From Campylobacter concisus (GTDB lineage Bacteria; Campylobacterota; Campylobacteria; Campylobacterales; Campylobacteraceae): 64,000 nt of DNA. The stretch is taken from positions 992,001 to 1,056,000 of the forward strand of contig NZ_CP060705.1 of NCBI RefSeq assembly GCF_003048835.2. The letters run 5' to 3'. The first letter of the stretch is position 1, and each line of letters opens with the position of its first letter. Below are positions 9,232 through 19,638 of this stretch, in pieces. A program made the position numbers and the translations under genes. Below the pieces are notes generated by a model. That model saw only the letters and a list, made by a program, of their open reading frames with translations. It made no database searches and was not told the origin of the DNA.

Positions 9232-10750
9232 AGATCGATTTAGAAAATCCTAGATCTTTTAGCGACTGCTGAACTGGTTTTGCATCTTCAAGATCAACAA
9301 CTCTTGGCGTGATGACAAAGATAAGCTCAGTAGTTCTTACGCCATCTCTTGTGCTTTTAAAGACACTTCCTATTAAAGGTATGTCGGCTAGAAGTGGCAC
9401 AGCTGTGTTTTGCTTATCTTTGGTCTGTCCGATAAGTCCGCCAAGTATGATCGTATCGCCACTATTTACCTGAACTACGGTTGAGAGTTTTTTCTGAACT
9501 GTATCAGGGGCGATCTCTCTAATGGCTGTATTTTGTGATCTTGTGTCATCTTCTGCATACTTAAAGCTGCTTAAGCTTGGGTTGATGCGAAGCATGATCT
9601 TATTGTTATCTGAGACTTCTGGAAGCAAATTTAGCAAGATACCGATAAATACAGAGTATTGCTTATAAGTTGTTGTAAGCCTGTTGTTATTGTTATTGTT
9701 GCTACCATTATCTGTCTCTTCCATAACGCGGTAGTTTATATTATCACCCACAGAGATTAGCGCTTGTTGGTTGTTTAGAGTGGTTACTTTTGGACTTGAA
9801 ACGACCTTTGTTTTACCATTTGTTTCAAGGAAATTTATCATGCCATCAAGGCTAAAGTTTAAATTTGCAGCGATGTTTAACGTGCGTCCAAAGCCATCGC
9901 TTAAGCTGTTACCCTTGTTTGTCCAGCTTGCATATGAGCTAGTACTAGAACCTGGGTTGCCGATATATGAGTTAAATCCAAGCTCAAATTTACTCCAATC
10001 AACGCCTTGCTTATACTCGTTATTTAGATCAACTGCGATGATAGAAACATCGATGATGACTTGCTTTTTAAGCCTTCTTTGCATCTCGGCTATATATTTT
10101 TCAACGCGTTTTAGCTGTGATGGGGTCGCTGTAACCGTGATAAGTCCAGCATTTTGGTTTATGATAGGATCTGGCGCCGTGATGTGCTCACTGCTATTAT
10201 TCAAGATAGCTTTTAGCTCAGCATCAAGCTTCTCCCAGAAGTCAAATTTCTCAGTTGTTCTTATCAAGTTGTTTTCATTTTTTATGTCGTTTGAGCTAGT
10301 ATCACTGCTTGAGCCACTACCTACTTCTGACGGAGAGGCATCAACAGAAGCTTTTGTAATGGCTGTGCCCTCACGGATAGAGGTTATATAGTCTATTTTA
10401 AAAATTTTTGTTTGAAGCGATGAGATTTTTAAGACATTATTTGAAAACTCATAGCTTAAATTTTTCTCATTTAAAAGCAGATCAAAGACTTCGCTTAGGC
10501 TCATGTTTCTTATATTTACGCCAAATACTTTATCATCAAGCTCTTTTTTGCTATAAGCATCTTTTGCGACGATACTAAAATCACACATTTCAGAGAGCTG
10601 ATTTAAAACATCTCCAAGACTTATATCGTCTGTGATCTTCATACTAAAATTTTTACTCAAGCATGTGCTTGGTTTTGCCATCATAGGGGTAGCTAAAAAT
10701 GAAGCTAACGCCACAGTTATAATAAATTTACTTAATTTTGATACCAACAT
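9224..10750 (-). CDS. ctsD: Outer-membrane secretin of the Cts/MSHA-like machine
   Basis: 508 residues from the ATG at 10750. I prefer this to the ATG 12 bases upstream because a GGAAG site stands 5 bases before it and it begins the signal peptide (MLVSKLSKFIITVALAS). An STN/N0 domain lies at about 35-105, an N1-type domain around 165-240, and the secretin barrel from about 310 (KVVSSPKVTTLNNQQALISV) to 500 with GDTIILGGLIGQ and VPLLADIPLIGSVF. It forms the outer-membrane channel for DNA uptake or a pseudopilus. It starts inside the upstream gene (23-base overlap). Confidence 0.92.
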   Translation of the reverse strand: MLVSKLSKFIITVALASFLATPMMAKPSTCLSKNFSMKITDDISLGDVLNQLSEMCDFSIVAKDAYSKKELDDKVFGVNIRNMSLSEVFDLLLNEKNLSYEFSNNVLKISSLQTKIFKIDYITSIREGTAITKASVDASPSEVGSGSSSDTSSNDIKNENNLIRTTEKFDFWEKLDAELKAILNNSSEHITAPDPIINQNAGLITVTATPSQLKRVEKYIAEMQRRLKKQVIIDVSIIAVDLNNEYKQGVDWSKFELGFNSYIGNPGSSTSSYASWTNKGNSLSDGFGRTLNIAANLNFSLDGMINFLETNGKTKVVSSPKVTTLNNQQALISVGDNINYRVMEETDNGSNNNNNNRLTTTYKQYSVFIGILLNLLPEVSDNNKIMLRINPSLSSFKYAEDDTRSQNTAIREIAPDTVQKKLSTVVQVNSGDTIILGGLIGQTKDKQNTAVPLLADIPLIGSVFKSTRDGVRTTELIFVITPRVVDLEDAKPVQQSLKDLGFSKSIYE

Positions 10751-11138
10751 TTTTACTTCCATTTTTAAGAGTTAGTTCTTGTTTTTCATCATCTTTTATG
10801 ATGATAACCTTGCTGCCATAAACACTTGTGATATTGTAATCATCAATCATATCTCCCACCTTATACCACTTGCCATTTATATTTGCTTTATTTAGCAAAA
10901 TGGCTTTTAGCATAAACCCCCTTGCAGAAGAGTATTTTGTAGTGTTTTGATCGCCTTTTGGAGCAACTGGCAAATTTAGCTTAAAAGGATCTTGCAAACT
11001 AGAAATTTCACTACCATTAAGCCCTTTTCTTTGCTCTTTTATCTTAATAAAAACTTCATCATAGTTTTTCATCTCGCCTTCAAACTCACTGCCAAATAGA
11101 CCAAGAGATAAAATTAAAAATAAACCAAATTTTTTCAT
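10728..11138 (-). CDS. Small periplasmic protein upstream of the secretin (MshK/PilP-like)
   Basis: 136 residues from the ATG at 11138, whose first base is the last base of the preceding TGA. An upstream in-frame start would add six residues ahead of the signal peptide. The signal peptide is MKKFGLFLILSLGLFG. The C-terminal half (RGFMLKAILLNKANINGKWY, then GDMIDDYNI) looks like the beta-rich pilotin/PilP-type fold that docks onto secretins. Position immediately before the secretin equals MshK in Vibrio and ctsR in C. jejuni; I cannot decide between these names. Confidence 0.7.
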   Translation of the reverse strand: MKKFGLFLILSLGLFGSEFEGEMKNYDEVFIKIKEQRKGLNGSEISSLQDPFKLNLPVAPKGDQNTTKYSSARGFMLKAILLNKANINGKWYKVGDMIDDYNITSVYGSKVIIIKDDEKQELTLKNGSKNVGIKIK

Positions 11139-11785
11139 CAGTACTTCATACCCCACACTGAGATAGAGAGCTTAGCACCTAGATCTTTTTGAGTGGAATT
11201 TATATCCATTTTGTGAAGATCTACTACAAGTTTTGACTCTTCAAGTCCATTTATATAGCTAAGCATATCTTTAAAATTTCCAAGGCAAGTGACATCTATA
11301 TTTAAAATTTGCTCTATCTTTTGGAAATTTGGCTCTTTTATATCACTTTTAAGCTCTAAAATTTTTATATTATTTTGTTTTGCCAAAAGCACGATGCTAT
11401 CTATATAGTTTGCCCAGTTTTGATTGTCAAAAAGCAAAAATGAAAGCTCTTTAAGCTTTGAGTCAAAATAGGTATTAAATTTCAAAATATTCGTGTAGCG
11501 TAGTTTTAGATTGCTTAAATTTCTATTTTCTTCATTTATCTTGAAATCTCTATCGCCATCAGGGGAGCTAACTGAGGCTAGATAGTTTCTAGTGTTTTCT
11601 AGCTTTGTAGAAATTCTCGTATGTTTATCAAGCTTTTCATCAAAGAAATTTTGCGCAGGATCAAAGCATAGCATATAGACAAGATAAGCTATGATAAGCG
11701 CTGAGCCAAGAAAAATAAGGTTTGTTTCGTTTGGCTTTTTGCTATCGAAGTACTGATCTATTTTGCTTAAAATATCTTGTCTCAT
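11138..11785 (-). CDS. Inner-membrane alignment protein (MshJ/PilO-like)
   Basis: 215 residues. There is a short cytoplasmic N-terminus, one membrane helix at about 22-41 (LIFLGSALIIAYLVYMLCF), a coiled segment (about 45-110), and a small periplasmic alpha/beta domain. This is the architecture of PilO/GspM. It is followed by the MshK-like gene with a TGATG overlap and preceded by the MshI-like gene with a 4-base overlap. It probably links the cytoplasmic actin-like protein to the secretin. It is assigned by topology and order. Confidence 0.7.
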   Translation of the reverse strand: MRQDILSKIDQYFDSKKPNETNLIFLGSALIIAYLVYMLCFDPAQNFFDEKLDKHTRISTKLENTRNYLASVSSPDGDRDFKINEENRNLSNLKLRYTNILKFNTYFDSKLKELSFLLFDNQNWANYIDSIVLLAKQNNIKILELKSDIKEPNFQKIEQILNIDVTCLGNFKDMLSYINGLEESKLVVDLHKMDINSTQKDLGAKLSISVWGMKY

Positions 11786-13302
11786 TGTCTAATCTCTATG
11801 CTTATATTGCTTTCATACTCGTGTTTAGCGTCATCTGAACGAATTTTTTTAGTATTTACCAAGTATTTTTCATCTTTGCTGATATCTTTGATCAACTGGG
11901 TTATCCTTTTTTCATTATCGCTAACTGCAGTTATAGTCAAATTTCTATCGTTATTTACGATGTTTGTGATATGAACTGCGTTTAGATTTAAAATATCGGT
12001 AATTTTAAAAAGATTTAAACCCTTCATAGCGTAATTATCTTTTTTATTTTCGATCTCAGCAAGCAAACCTTTTCTGAAATTTAGCTTTTCATTCTCTTTT
12101 TGAGTCTGCTCTTTTACCGCCTCTTGTTCTCTTGAAATTTTAGCTAGCGTCTCTTTTATCTGCATCTCTTGTGCGTTTAGGACGCTATATTCGTCATTTA
12201 GTCTTGCGCTGTCTTTTTCTAAAACAAGACCAGCTATGTAGTTGTAGGCTGGATATAACATACTTAGCGCAAATGCCGCAGCGCAAGTGAGCAAAAATTT
12301 GCCACTTTTTCTTTTGACAAATGGATCTGGGCGAAGCATATTTGAGAGGTTAAAATTCTCATAAAATGGCTCTTTGGTATAAAATCTACCAAATAAAGCC
12401 ATAATGTTATAACGCTCGTTGATAGTGTAGTTTTTGTTGTTTATCGCAACTTTTATATTTATATACTCGGCATCCAAGCCAAGTTTGGTTGAGATAAAAT
12501 TTGCAAAATTTTTGATCTCATAGTCACAATCTATGTAAATTTTCTTTATGGCTATGCCATTTTGGCTATTTATAATGTTTAAAATATCGTTAAAGTAAAA
12601 GATATAATCTTCAAAAACTGTGTTTAGATCGTAGTTAAAGCCATCATCGTCTTTATTTACAAGCCCTCTTTGAGACAAAACTTCGAGAAATTTATCATCG
12701 CTTAGGCGGTCGCCGCTTTGCTCTAAGAATTTATCTTTAAGATAGTTTAAGTTATAGCGAATTTCTCTAGCAGTAAAAAAATCACCATCTAAATATATGC
12801 TTAAAAATGATTCATCTTTTCTAAGCGCTATAAAGCAGTCTGCTTGTGTGCTAGGCAACAAGCCTTTTTTATAAATAGCAGAGTAGATCAAAGGCTCAGG
12901 CGCAAGGTAGTCGATATATGGGACCTTTTTTGCAACTGCTTTAAAGGTCGAATTTATATCTTCATTTGTGATAGCAAAAACAGTAAAAATTCTCTCTTGA
13001 GCTTTTGTAGTGCCTTCTGAAAAAAATATCTTATTATCAAGCGCTGGATCAAGTGAGAGCTCCGCATAGACCTTTGAGTAAAGCTCCTCATAAAGGGTGT
13101 CGTTATCAACGCTTCTAGGGATAAAAATAGTTGTTGTTTTTAAGTCTTTAAATTTTATGTATGAGATGAAAAAGTCGCGTTTATTGACTGTTTTTGAAAA
13201 GTTAAAAGCTTCTACATTGCTGTTGTGATAACGAAATCCTTTATAGTCATACGGATCTAGTGCAACTATAGAAATTTCACTATTTTTTTTAATATTCATC
13301 AT
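11782..13302 (-). CDS. Bitopic pilus-type assembly protein (MshI/PilM-PilN-like)
   Basis: 506 residues. A large cytoplasmic N-terminal region of about 330 residues is consistent with a diverged PilM/actin-like fold. A membrane helix follows near 340-365 (FLLTCAAAFALSMLYPAYNY), then a long coiled coil (about 370-430, EKDSARLNDEYSVLNAQEMQ) and a small PilN-like periplasmic domain. It is the first gene of the nine-gene operon. MshI of Vibrio has the same composition and place. Sequence similarity to PilM is weak by eye, so confidence is moderate. Confidence 0.65.
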   Translation of the reverse strand: MMNIKKNSEISIVALDPYDYKGFRYHNSNVEAFNFSKTVNKRDFFISYIKFKDLKTTTIFIPRSVDNDTLYEELYSKVYAELSLDPALDNKIFFSEGTTKAQERIFTVFAITNEDINSTFKAVAKKVPYIDYLAPEPLIYSAIYKKGLLPSTQADCFIALRKDESFLSIYLDGDFFTAREIRYNLNYLKDKFLEQSGDRLSDDKFLEVLSQRGLVNKDDDGFNYDLNTVFEDYIFYFNDILNIINSQNGIAIKKIYIDCDYEIKNFANFISTKLGLDAEYINIKVAINNKNYTINERYNIMALFGRFYTKEPFYENFNLSNMLRPDPFVKRKSGKFLLTCAAAFALSMLYPAYNYIAGLVLEKDSARLNDEYSVLNAQEMQIKETLAKISREQEAVKEQTQKENEKLNFRKGLLAEIENKKDNYAMKGLNLFKITDILNLNAVHITNIVNNDRNLTITAVSDNEKRITQLIKDISKDEKYLVNTKKIRSDDAKHEYESNISIEIRQ

Positions 13303-13362
13303 GAATCAAAAAACCTTCCTAAACGCTTATATTTGGTATTTTAATATCTTTAAAATAAAAAA

Positions 13363-14232
13363 TCAATAGCCGATTATCTGATTTAGGCTCTTTTCTTCTT
13401 TACTCCAGCCTTTTTTAACGACTACATCGAGCTTTAGAAAGACCTTTGTGTTGGTTAAATTTTGTATTAACTTTCTTGCAAAAATTCCAATTCTTTTAAT
13501 AGTTTCACCATTTTTTCCGATGATCATACTTTTATGAATGTCACGCTCCGTGATAATGCTTGCATAAATTTCAGTTATGCCTGTTTTTTCTTTTACGCTT
13601 TTTATGATCGCGTCGCTAAGATAAGGGATCTCGTCGCTTAAATTTTCATAGATCGCTTCAAGTATAAATTCTCTAAAAATTTCCTTCTCGTTTGTCGGCG
13701 TAAGAAATTCTGGATCATAAAAGTACTCATGCTCTGGCAAAAGCTTGCAAATTTCATCAAGAAGTGGCTTTTTATAGGTAGGCTGCTTGGTACTAAAAGT
13801 AAGCAAAGCTGCAAATTTATCTTGAAATTTCTGATACTGAGTGATCTTTTCAAGCACTTTTGCATTTGAGCTCTCATCGACTTTTGTTAGCACTAAGATA
13901 TGCAGTTTTTCTGGATTTAGAGCTAGAAATTTCTCATAGTCGCTTGTATCATCATGAATAGGCGCTAAAAATACGATGAGATCGCAGTCTCCCATCGATT
14001 TTATAGCTTGGTTTATTAGTAGTTGATTTATCGCCTTGTTACTCTCGTGAAGCCCTGGTGTGTCGGTGAATATGATCTGATCTTCACCGTTCATCACGAT
14101 ACCATTTATCTTTCTGCGAGTTGCATTTTGCTTGTGCGAGACAATGGCGATCTTTTCATTCAATAAGGCATTTAAAAACGAGCTTTTGCCAGCATTTGTG
14201 CGTCCTATGATGCTAACAAAGCCTGATTTCAA
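13363..14232 (-). CDS. era: GTPase Era, 16S rRNA maturation factor
   Basis: 289 residues. G1 GRTNAGKSS is at 10-18 (the more usual form is GRPNVGKS), G3 DTPG at 57-60, and G4 TKVD near 115. A C-terminal KH domain carries the [16 protein letters not shown] loop at about 230-250. Era binds the 3' end of 16S rRNA and helps assemble the 30S subunit. The gene overlaps hslU by 4 bases. The order rplI-hslV-hslU-era is the same as in C. jejuni. Confidence 0.95.
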   Translation of the reverse strand: MKSGFVSIIGRTNAGKSSFLNALLNEKIAIVSHKQNATRRKINGIVMNGEDQIIFTDTPGLHESNKAINQLLINQAIKSMGDCDLIVFLAPIHDDTSDYEKFLALNPEKLHILVLTKVDESSNAKVLEKITQYQKFQDKFAALLTFSTKQPTYKKPLLDEICKLLPEHEYFYDPEFLTPTNEKEIFREFILEAIYENLSDEIPYLSDAIIKSVKEKTGITEIYASIITERDIHKSMIIGKNGETIKRIGIFARKLIQNLTNTKVFLKLDVVVKKGWSKEEKSLNQIIGY

Positions 14233-15551
14233 AGTATGTACCTCGCTAGATCTTGATCCTCAACCACGTCTTTTAGGCACTCTTTTACAAGCTCTTTTGT
14301 CACATTTATCTTCTCGCCGCTCTTTTCGCTAGCCTCAAAGCTGATATCTTCTATCACACGCTCGATCACCGTGTGAAGGCGTCTAGCACCGATATCCTCC
14401 ATCTTTTCATTTGCTGCGTGAGCAATCCTTGCTATCTCTCTTATCGCTTCATCGTCAAATTCTAGCTCGACATTTTCGGTTGATAGTAGGGCGATATATT
14501 GTTTTAAAAGCGAATTTTTTGGCTGTGTTAAAATTTGATAAAGCGCATCCTCATCAAGGCTATCAAGCTCGACCCTTAGTGGGAAACGGCCTTGAAGCTC
14601 TGGGATGAGATCGCTTGGTTTGCTTATGTGAAAGGCGCCAGCTGCGATAAACAAAATGTGATCTGTCTTTAAATTTCCAAATTTGGTATTAACATTTGAG
14701 CCCTCAACGATAGGTAACAAGTCTCTTTGCACGCCTTCTTTGCTTGGGTCTTGCCTGTTTGAGCTACCTGAGCCAACGGCAACCTTATCGATCTCGTCTA
14801 TAAAGATAATGCCCTCGTTTTCAGCTCTTCTTAAAGCCTCAGTTTTTACGCTCTCAAGGTCTAAAATTTTATCATTTGCTTCACTTTGAAGGGCTTTTTT
14901 AGCGTCTTTTACCTTCATCTCTTTTTTGATATTTTTACCACCGATGCCAATTATCTTTATAAAGCTCTCTTGCATCTGCGCCATATCAGGTGGCACATTT
15001 GAGCCAGCTTCAAGCGGGTTTTGCTGCACCTCTATCTCTATACTTAGCTCGTCAAGCTCGCCATTTCTTAGCCTATTTAGCATTTTATCGTAGCTCTTTG
15101 CATATTCTGCTTGCTTCTCTTCGCTTGCACCTTTTGGAAGTGGCGGAAGTAGCTTTGAGACGATCTTTTCTTCGATGTAAGCGTTTATCTTGTCTTGGTT
15201 TTTCTCGCTTTGCTCGTTTTTTACGAGATTATATGACGCCATAGCAAGGTCTCTTACCATACTTTCAACGTCACGACCAACAAAGCCAACCTCAGTATAT
15301 TTGCTAGCTTCTACCTTGATAAATGGCAGCCCCATCATCTTTGAAAGTCGCCTTGCGATCTCGGTTTTACCAACGCCAGTTGAGCCGATCATCAAGATAT
15401 TTTTTGGCATGATGTCATCTTGCAAACTCTTTTCAAGCTTCATGCGGCGATACCTGTTGCGAAGTGCGATCGCTATGATTTTTTTGGCGTCCTTTTGACC
15501 GATCACATAGTCATCTAAAAATTTAACAATTTCTCTTGGTGTTAAGTTCAT
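14229..15551 (-). CDS. hslU: HslU, ATPase subunit of the HslUV protease
   Basis: 440 residues from the ATG at 15551 (MNLTPREIV), the usual HslU start, with a GAGAGA site just upstream. An upstream in-frame start would add 18 unrelated residues inside hslV. Walker A GSTGVGKT is at 56-63 and Walker [12 protein letters not shown] near 248. Between them sits the I domain, with C-terminal sensor helices and the RRLHTV sensor-2 region. HslU unfolds substrates for HslV. It overlaps era downstream. Confidence 0.96.
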   Translation of the reverse strand: MNLTPREIVKFLDDYVIGQKDAKKIIAIALRNRYRRMKLEKSLQDDIMPKNILMIGSTGVGKTEIARRLSKMMGLPFIKVEASKYTEVGFVGRDVESMVRDLAMASYNLVKNEQSEKNQDKINAYIEEKIVSKLLPPLPKGASEEKQAEYAKSYDKMLNRLRNGELDELSIEIEVQQNPLEAGSNVPPDMAQMQESFIKIIGIGGKNIKKEMKVKDAKKALQSEANDKILDLESVKTEALRRAENEGIIFIDEIDKVAVGSGSSNRQDPSKEGVQRDLLPIVEGSNVNTKFGNLKTDHILFIAAGAFHISKPSDLIPELQGRFPLRVELDSLDEDALYQILTQPKNSLLKQYIALLSTENVELEFDDEAIREIARIAHAANEKMEDIGARRLHTVIERVIEDISFEASEKSGEKINVTKELVKECLKDVVEDQDLARYIL

Positions 15552-15559
15552 TTTCTCTC

Positions 15560-16093
15560 TTATTCTAAAACATAAGTTTTGATGTTTGTATTTGTATAGA
15601 TGCAAATTTCACCAGCGATCTTGAGACTCTCTTTGACTAGCTCCTCTTCATCGATATCGGCAAATTTATCTAAGGCACGGGCCGCTGAAAGAGCGTAGTT
15701 GCCGCCACTTCCGATAGCTGCTATCTTGCCATCTTCTGGCTCAACTACATCCCCAGTGCCACTAAGTAAGAAAATTTTATCCCTATCAAGCACAAGCATC
15801 ATAGCTTCTAGCTTTCTTAGATACTTGTCTTTGCGCCACTCTTTGCTAAATTCTATCACTGCCTTTAGCAAATCACCCTTTGTATGCTCTAAATTTTTCT
15901 CAAACATATCAAAAAGGTTAAACGCATCAGCTGTGCTACCAGCAAAGCCAGCTAAGACTTTGCCGTTGTGAATTTTGCGGATTTTTACAGCATTGCCTTT
16001 TAAGACAGTGTTGCCAAAGCTCACCTGTCCGTCGCCACCGATGACCGCTTTATTTTTGCCTTTGTAGGCTAAGATGGTTGTCGCATGAAACAT
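15560..16093 (-). CDS. hslV: HslV, peptidase subunit of the HslUV protease
   Basis: 177 residues of N-terminal-nucleophile hydrolase. The start MFHA followed by TTILAYKG shows the propeptide and the catalytic Thr5 exposed after processing. The conserved GGDGQVSFG and [11 protein letters not shown] stretches are present. It assembles as a double hexamer capped by HslU. The ATG lies directly after the rplI stop, and its GGAGAG ribosome site is inside the last rplI codons. Confidence 0.96.
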   Translation of the reverse strand: MFHATTILAYKGKNKAVIGGDGQVSFGNTVLKGNAVKIRKIHNGKVLAGFAGSTADAFNLFDMFEKNLEHTKGDLLKAVIEFSKEWRKDKYLRKLEAMMLVLDRDKIFLLSGTGDVVEPEDGKIAAIGSGGNYALSAARALDKFADIDEEELVKESLKIAGEICIYTNTNIKTYVLE

Positions 16094-16540
16094 CTACTCT
16101 CCTTGCACATCAACCTTTAAGGTCGCATTTATCGAGTGTCCAAGCTTTATAGAGACATCATAAAGACCAACTGCTTTTAGGTGCGTGTCTAGGTCGATAG
16201 CCTTTTTCTCAACTACCAAATGATGCGTCTTTTCAAGCTCTGCTGCGATCTCCTCTTTTGAAACTGAGCCAAAAAGCGAGCCATTTGCGCCAAGAGTTTT
16301 CTTGACGACGACTGTCACTTTTGCAAGCTCTTCTTTTAGTTTTTCTAAATTTGCGATCTCATATTTTAGCTCTTCAGCCTTTCTTTTTTGAGCTGCCTCA
16401 TATTGACGAAGGACATCTGGAGTAGCTGCTTTTGCAAAGCCTTTGCCGATTAAGAAGTTGTTACCGTAGCCATCTTTTACCTCTTTTATCTCGCCAGCTT
16501 TTCCAAGTCCTTTTACATCTTTTATTAATAATACTTTCAT
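16094..16540 (-). CDS. rplI: 50S ribosomal protein L9
   Basis: 148 residues, the normal length. The N-terminal signature MKVLLIKDVKGLGKAGEIKE and GYGNNFLIGKGFAKAA fit L9. A long connecting helix (about 40-75) and the C-terminal domain (VVVKKTLGANGSLFGSV) follow. It binds 23S rRNA at the base of the L1 stalk. It heads the rplI-hslV-hslU-era cluster, 23 bases after argG. Confidence 0.97.
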   Translation of the reverse strand: MKVLLIKDVKGLGKAGEIKEVKDGYGNNFLIGKGFAKAATPDVLRQYEAAQKRKAEELKYEIANLEKLKEELAKVTVVVKKTLGANGSLFGSVSKEEIAAELEKTHHLVVEKKAIDLDTHLKAVGLYDVSIKLGHSINATLKVDVQGE

Positions 16541-16563
16541 TTTTGTCCTTTTAAAATTTATTT

Positions 16564-17787
16564 TTAGTCAAATTTTCGCCCATTTTTGCGTGCAATTATA
16601 AAGCGAAGAGCATTTAGTTTAATAAATCCTTCCGCGTCTTTTTGATCATAAACGCTGTCTTCTTCAAATGTGCAGTATGCCTCGCTAAAGAGATTATCAT
16701 TTTTACTGCTTCTGCCAAGGATAGTGACGTTGCCTTTATAAAGCTCAACTTTTACAGAGCCATTTACGTGCTCTTGGCTCTTGTCGATGAGAGCTTGGAG
16801 CATATTTCGCTCAGGTGACCACCAGTAGCCGTTATAAACTAGCTCGGCATATTTTGGCATGATCTCATCTTTTAAGTGAGCTGCACCGCGGTCAAGCGTG
16901 ATGCTCTCTATAGCTCTGTGAGCTTTTAGCATTATCGTGCCACCAGGAGTTTCGTAGCAGCCGCGGCTCTTCATACCAACTGAGCGGTTTTCTACGATGT
17001 CAAGTCTGCCGATGCCATGTTTTGCGCCAAGGCGGTTTAGCTCGGTTAAAATTTCAGCTGGGCTCATTTTTTTGCCGTTTATGCTCACTGGATCGCCTTT
17101 TTCATAGCCGATCTCGATGATCTCGCTCTTATCTGGAGCATTTTTAGGATCAACGCACCATCTCCACATATCATCTTCTGGTGCGTGGCTCGGGTCTTCA
17201 AGCACTAGGCCTTCGTAGCTTATGTGGAGTAAATTTGCGTCCATTGAGTATGGGCTTTTGCCTGGTTTTTTGGTTATATCTATGCCATTTTTCTCAGCAT
17301 ATGCTAAGAGCTTTTCGCGGCTGTTTAGATCCCATTCGCGCCATGGGGCGATGATAGTTAGATTATCGCCAAGCGCGTAGTATCCAAGCTCAAAGCGAAC
17401 TTGGTCGTTGCCTTTACCTGTTGCTCCGTGGCTCACGCCATCAGCGCCAACAAGTCTTGCGATCTCACTTTGGCGTTTTGCTATAAGTGGGCGTGCGATC
17501 GATGTGCCAAGCAGATATTCGCCCTCATAGATGGCATTTGCTCTAAACATTGGAAATACATAATCACGTACAAATTCTTCTCTTAAATCTTCAATAAAAA
17601 TATTTTCAGGTTTTACGCCAAGCGCTAGGGCTTTTTTGCGTGCAGGCTCTAGCTCTTCGCCTTGTCCGATATCAGCTGTAAATGTGACTACTTCGCATTT
17701 GTATTCGTCTTGAAGCCACTTTAAAATAATACTTGTGTCAAGTCCGCCTGAGTATGCTAAAACAACTTTTTTTACATCTTTTTTCAT
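16564..17787 (-). CDS. argG: Argininosuccinate synthase
   Basis: 407 residues. The PP-loop [13 protein letters not shown] is at 8-20, with [15 protein letters not shown], the substrate loop [15 protein letters not shown] and a C-terminal oligomerisation helix. It joins citrulline and aspartate with ATP to argininosuccinate in arginine synthesis. The ATG follows an AAGGACA site. In C. jejuni argG also stands before rplI, supporting the genus assignment. Confidence 0.97.
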   Translation of the reverse strand: MKKDVKKVVLAYSGGLDTSIILKWLQDEYKCEVVTFTADIGQGEELEPARKKALALGVKPENIFIEDLREEFVRDYVFPMFRANAIYEGEYLLGTSIARPLIAKRQSEIARLVGADGVSHGATGKGNDQVRFELGYYALGDNLTIIAPWREWDLNSREKLLAYAEKNGIDITKKPGKSPYSMDANLLHISYEGLVLEDPSHAPEDDMWRWCVDPKNAPDKSEIIEIGYEKGDPVSINGKKMSPAEILTELNRLGAKHGIGRLDIVENRSVGMKSRGCYETPGGTIMLKAHRAIESITLDRGAAHLKDEIMPKYAELVYNGYWWSPERNMLQALIDKSQEHVNGSVKVELYKGNVTILGRSSKNDNLFSEAYCTFEEDSVYDQKDAEGFIKLNALRFIIARKNGRKFD

Positions 17788-17929
17788 AGCTGTCCTTTTG
17801 TTGAAATGGTCGTATTTTAGCCTAAATTGATTAATCTTTAATAAATTAATCTATTAAATAATGTAAGTAAAATTTTATTTTTCTGATAGTTTTTGTCTGC
17901 GAAAATTACAAATTTTAGTTTAAGTTAGA

Positions 17930-17960
17930 TTTGCTTGCAAATTTTAAATTTACAAGCAAA
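17930..17960. terminator. Hairpin between the PiT gene and argG
   Basis: TTTGCTTG and CAAGCAAA form an 8-bp stem around a 15-base AT-rich loop, just past the stop of the PiT gene. A T run follows on the plus strand, where no gene ends. On the minus strand, where PiT ends, the following bases are not a clear U tract. It is a weak terminator candidate. Confidence 0.4.
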
Positions 17961-17969
17961 GTGTTTTTT

Positions 17970-19508
17970 TTAAACGCCTAGAAATTTAGCAAGGGCAAAA
18001 TAAAATATAGCCGATGAGATAGCAGCTGCAGGAAGTGTGATGAGCCAAGCTAATATGATAGGTCTTACCATTTTCCAGTTTGCATTTTTATTTACGATAC
18101 CGATGCCCAAAACCGCGCCTATTAGGATATGCGTCGAGCTAACTGGTATGCCAAGCTTTGTAGCTAGAAGTATGACGATACTTGAGGCAAGCTCCGCGCT
18201 AAAGCCAGTCGTCGGCAAAATTTCAGCTAGTTTTGAGCCAATAGTTGTGATCACCTCTTTACCTAAAAACCAAAGTCCAACAACAAGTGAGATGCCAAAG
18301 GTTACCATTGCGATGCTTGGTATGGGTGAGCTTTCGTTTATAGAGCCAGTTTTTAGCACGTCAAGCACGGCAGCAAATGGTCCAACTGCGTTTGCGATGT
18401 CGTTTGCGCCATGTGAAAAAGCAAAAGATGAAGCGGTAAAAATTTGAAACCATGAGAAAATTCTATTGATGCTCTTTTCGCTATCGTTTTTGCTCATGAC
18501 GTTTATGATAGCAAGGCTTGCAAGATACGCTAGAGCGCCGATGACAAAGATGATCCAGACTGTTTGGATGATACTAAAGGCTAAATTTATATGCTCAAGC
18601 CCTTTAAAAAGCATCATTGACGAGATGACCATCGCAGCAAATCCAGCGATGATAGGGATGTGCTTTTTCATCGCTTTAAAGGTATCTATCTCTTTTTCGC
18701 TATCTTTCATGATGCGAATTTTTGAGCGGTACTCGCTGTATTCAGTGGTTTCGATCTCGTCCTCATCGATAACTGCGATCTTTGAAAGAGTGGCTATCTG
18801 CTCCTCAGCTGGCTTTGTTTTAAGCGCTTTTATGAAGCTTTCTTTATAGGCTTTTCTCTCAGCCTTTAGCGCTTTTAAATTTGTCTTTAGTTCGTGCGTT
18901 GGCTCGATTATTTTGCTTTTTACATAGCCAAATATAATGTAAGACATCACGCCACCAAGCAGTGGTGAGATGACCCAGCTAACGGCGATCCTGCCGATCT
19001 CACCCCAAGAGACCATATTAAGTGGCTCAGGATCTTTTATCATAAAACCCATGGCAAGTCCTGCGCCAACGATGCCGCCAACGATCGAGTGAGTTGTCGA
19101 GACTGGCAAACCCTTTTTAGACGCATAAAATAGCCAAAGACCAGAGCTTAGAAGGGCGGAGATCATGATGATGACAAATTTCATCGGGTTTATGTCACTT
19201 GGAAATTTCACGATCTCGTTTCTAATGGTATTTGTAACCTCAGACCCTGCGAATATCGCGCCGCTAAGCTCAAAAATGGCGGCGATTACAAGAGCTTGTT
19301 TTAGTGTGAGTGTTTTTGCGCCGACGCTTGTGCCAAAGCTGTTTGCAACGTCATTTCCGCCGATATTAAACGCCATAAAAAGACCAAACATACCAGCGAT
19401 CAAGAATAAAAAGTAGTTATTTGCCGGGATGTATTGATAGCCCCAAACGAAAAATCCAACGCTGCAAATCGCAAAAATAACTAACGCCAAGAAGTTATCT
19501 CGAAGCAA
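17970..19508 (-). CDS. PiT-family inorganic phosphate transporter
   Basis: 512 residues with about ten membrane helices in two halves. The duplicated family signatures are FNIGGNDVANSFGTSVGA (about 47-64) and FSHGANDIANAVGP (about 360-374). A charged cytoplasmic loop (about 200-275) separates the halves. PiT proteins import metal-phosphate with H+ or Na+. The gene is transcribed away from the ppx-like gene, so phosphate import and polyphosphate metabolism are neighbours here. Confidence 0.92.
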   Translation of the reverse strand: MLRDNFLALVIFAICSVGFFVWGYQYIPANNYFLFLIAGMFGLFMAFNIGGNDVANSFGTSVGAKTLTLKQALVIAAIFELSGAIFAGSEVTNTIRNEIVKFPSDINPMKFVIIMISALLSSGLWLFYASKKGLPVSTTHSIVGGIVGAGLAMGFMIKDPEPLNMVSWGEIGRIAVSWVISPLLGGVMSYIIFGYVKSKIIEPTHELKTNLKALKAERKAYKESFIKALKTKPAEEQIATLSKIAVIDEDEIETTEYSEYRSKIRIMKDSEKEIDTFKAMKKHIPIIAGFAAMVISSMMLFKGLEHINLAFSIIQTVWIIFVIGALAYLASLAIINVMSKNDSEKSINRIFSWFQIFTASSFAFSHGANDIANAVGPFAAVLDVLKTGSINESSPIPSIAMVTFGISLVVGLWFLGKEVITTIGSKLAEILPTTGFSAELASSIVILLATKLGIPVSSTHILIGAVLGIGIVNKNANWKMVRPIILAWLITLPAAAISSAIFYFALAKFLGV

Positions 19509-19638
19509 TCAAGCCCCCTTGTAAGAGTTTTTAGCAAAATTATATCTTGAAAATTATTAAAGTTTTTAGAATTTTCTCACTTTAAATGATACTAAATTAT
19601 CATATGTTAGAATTTGGCAAAAATATTAAGGATAAATT

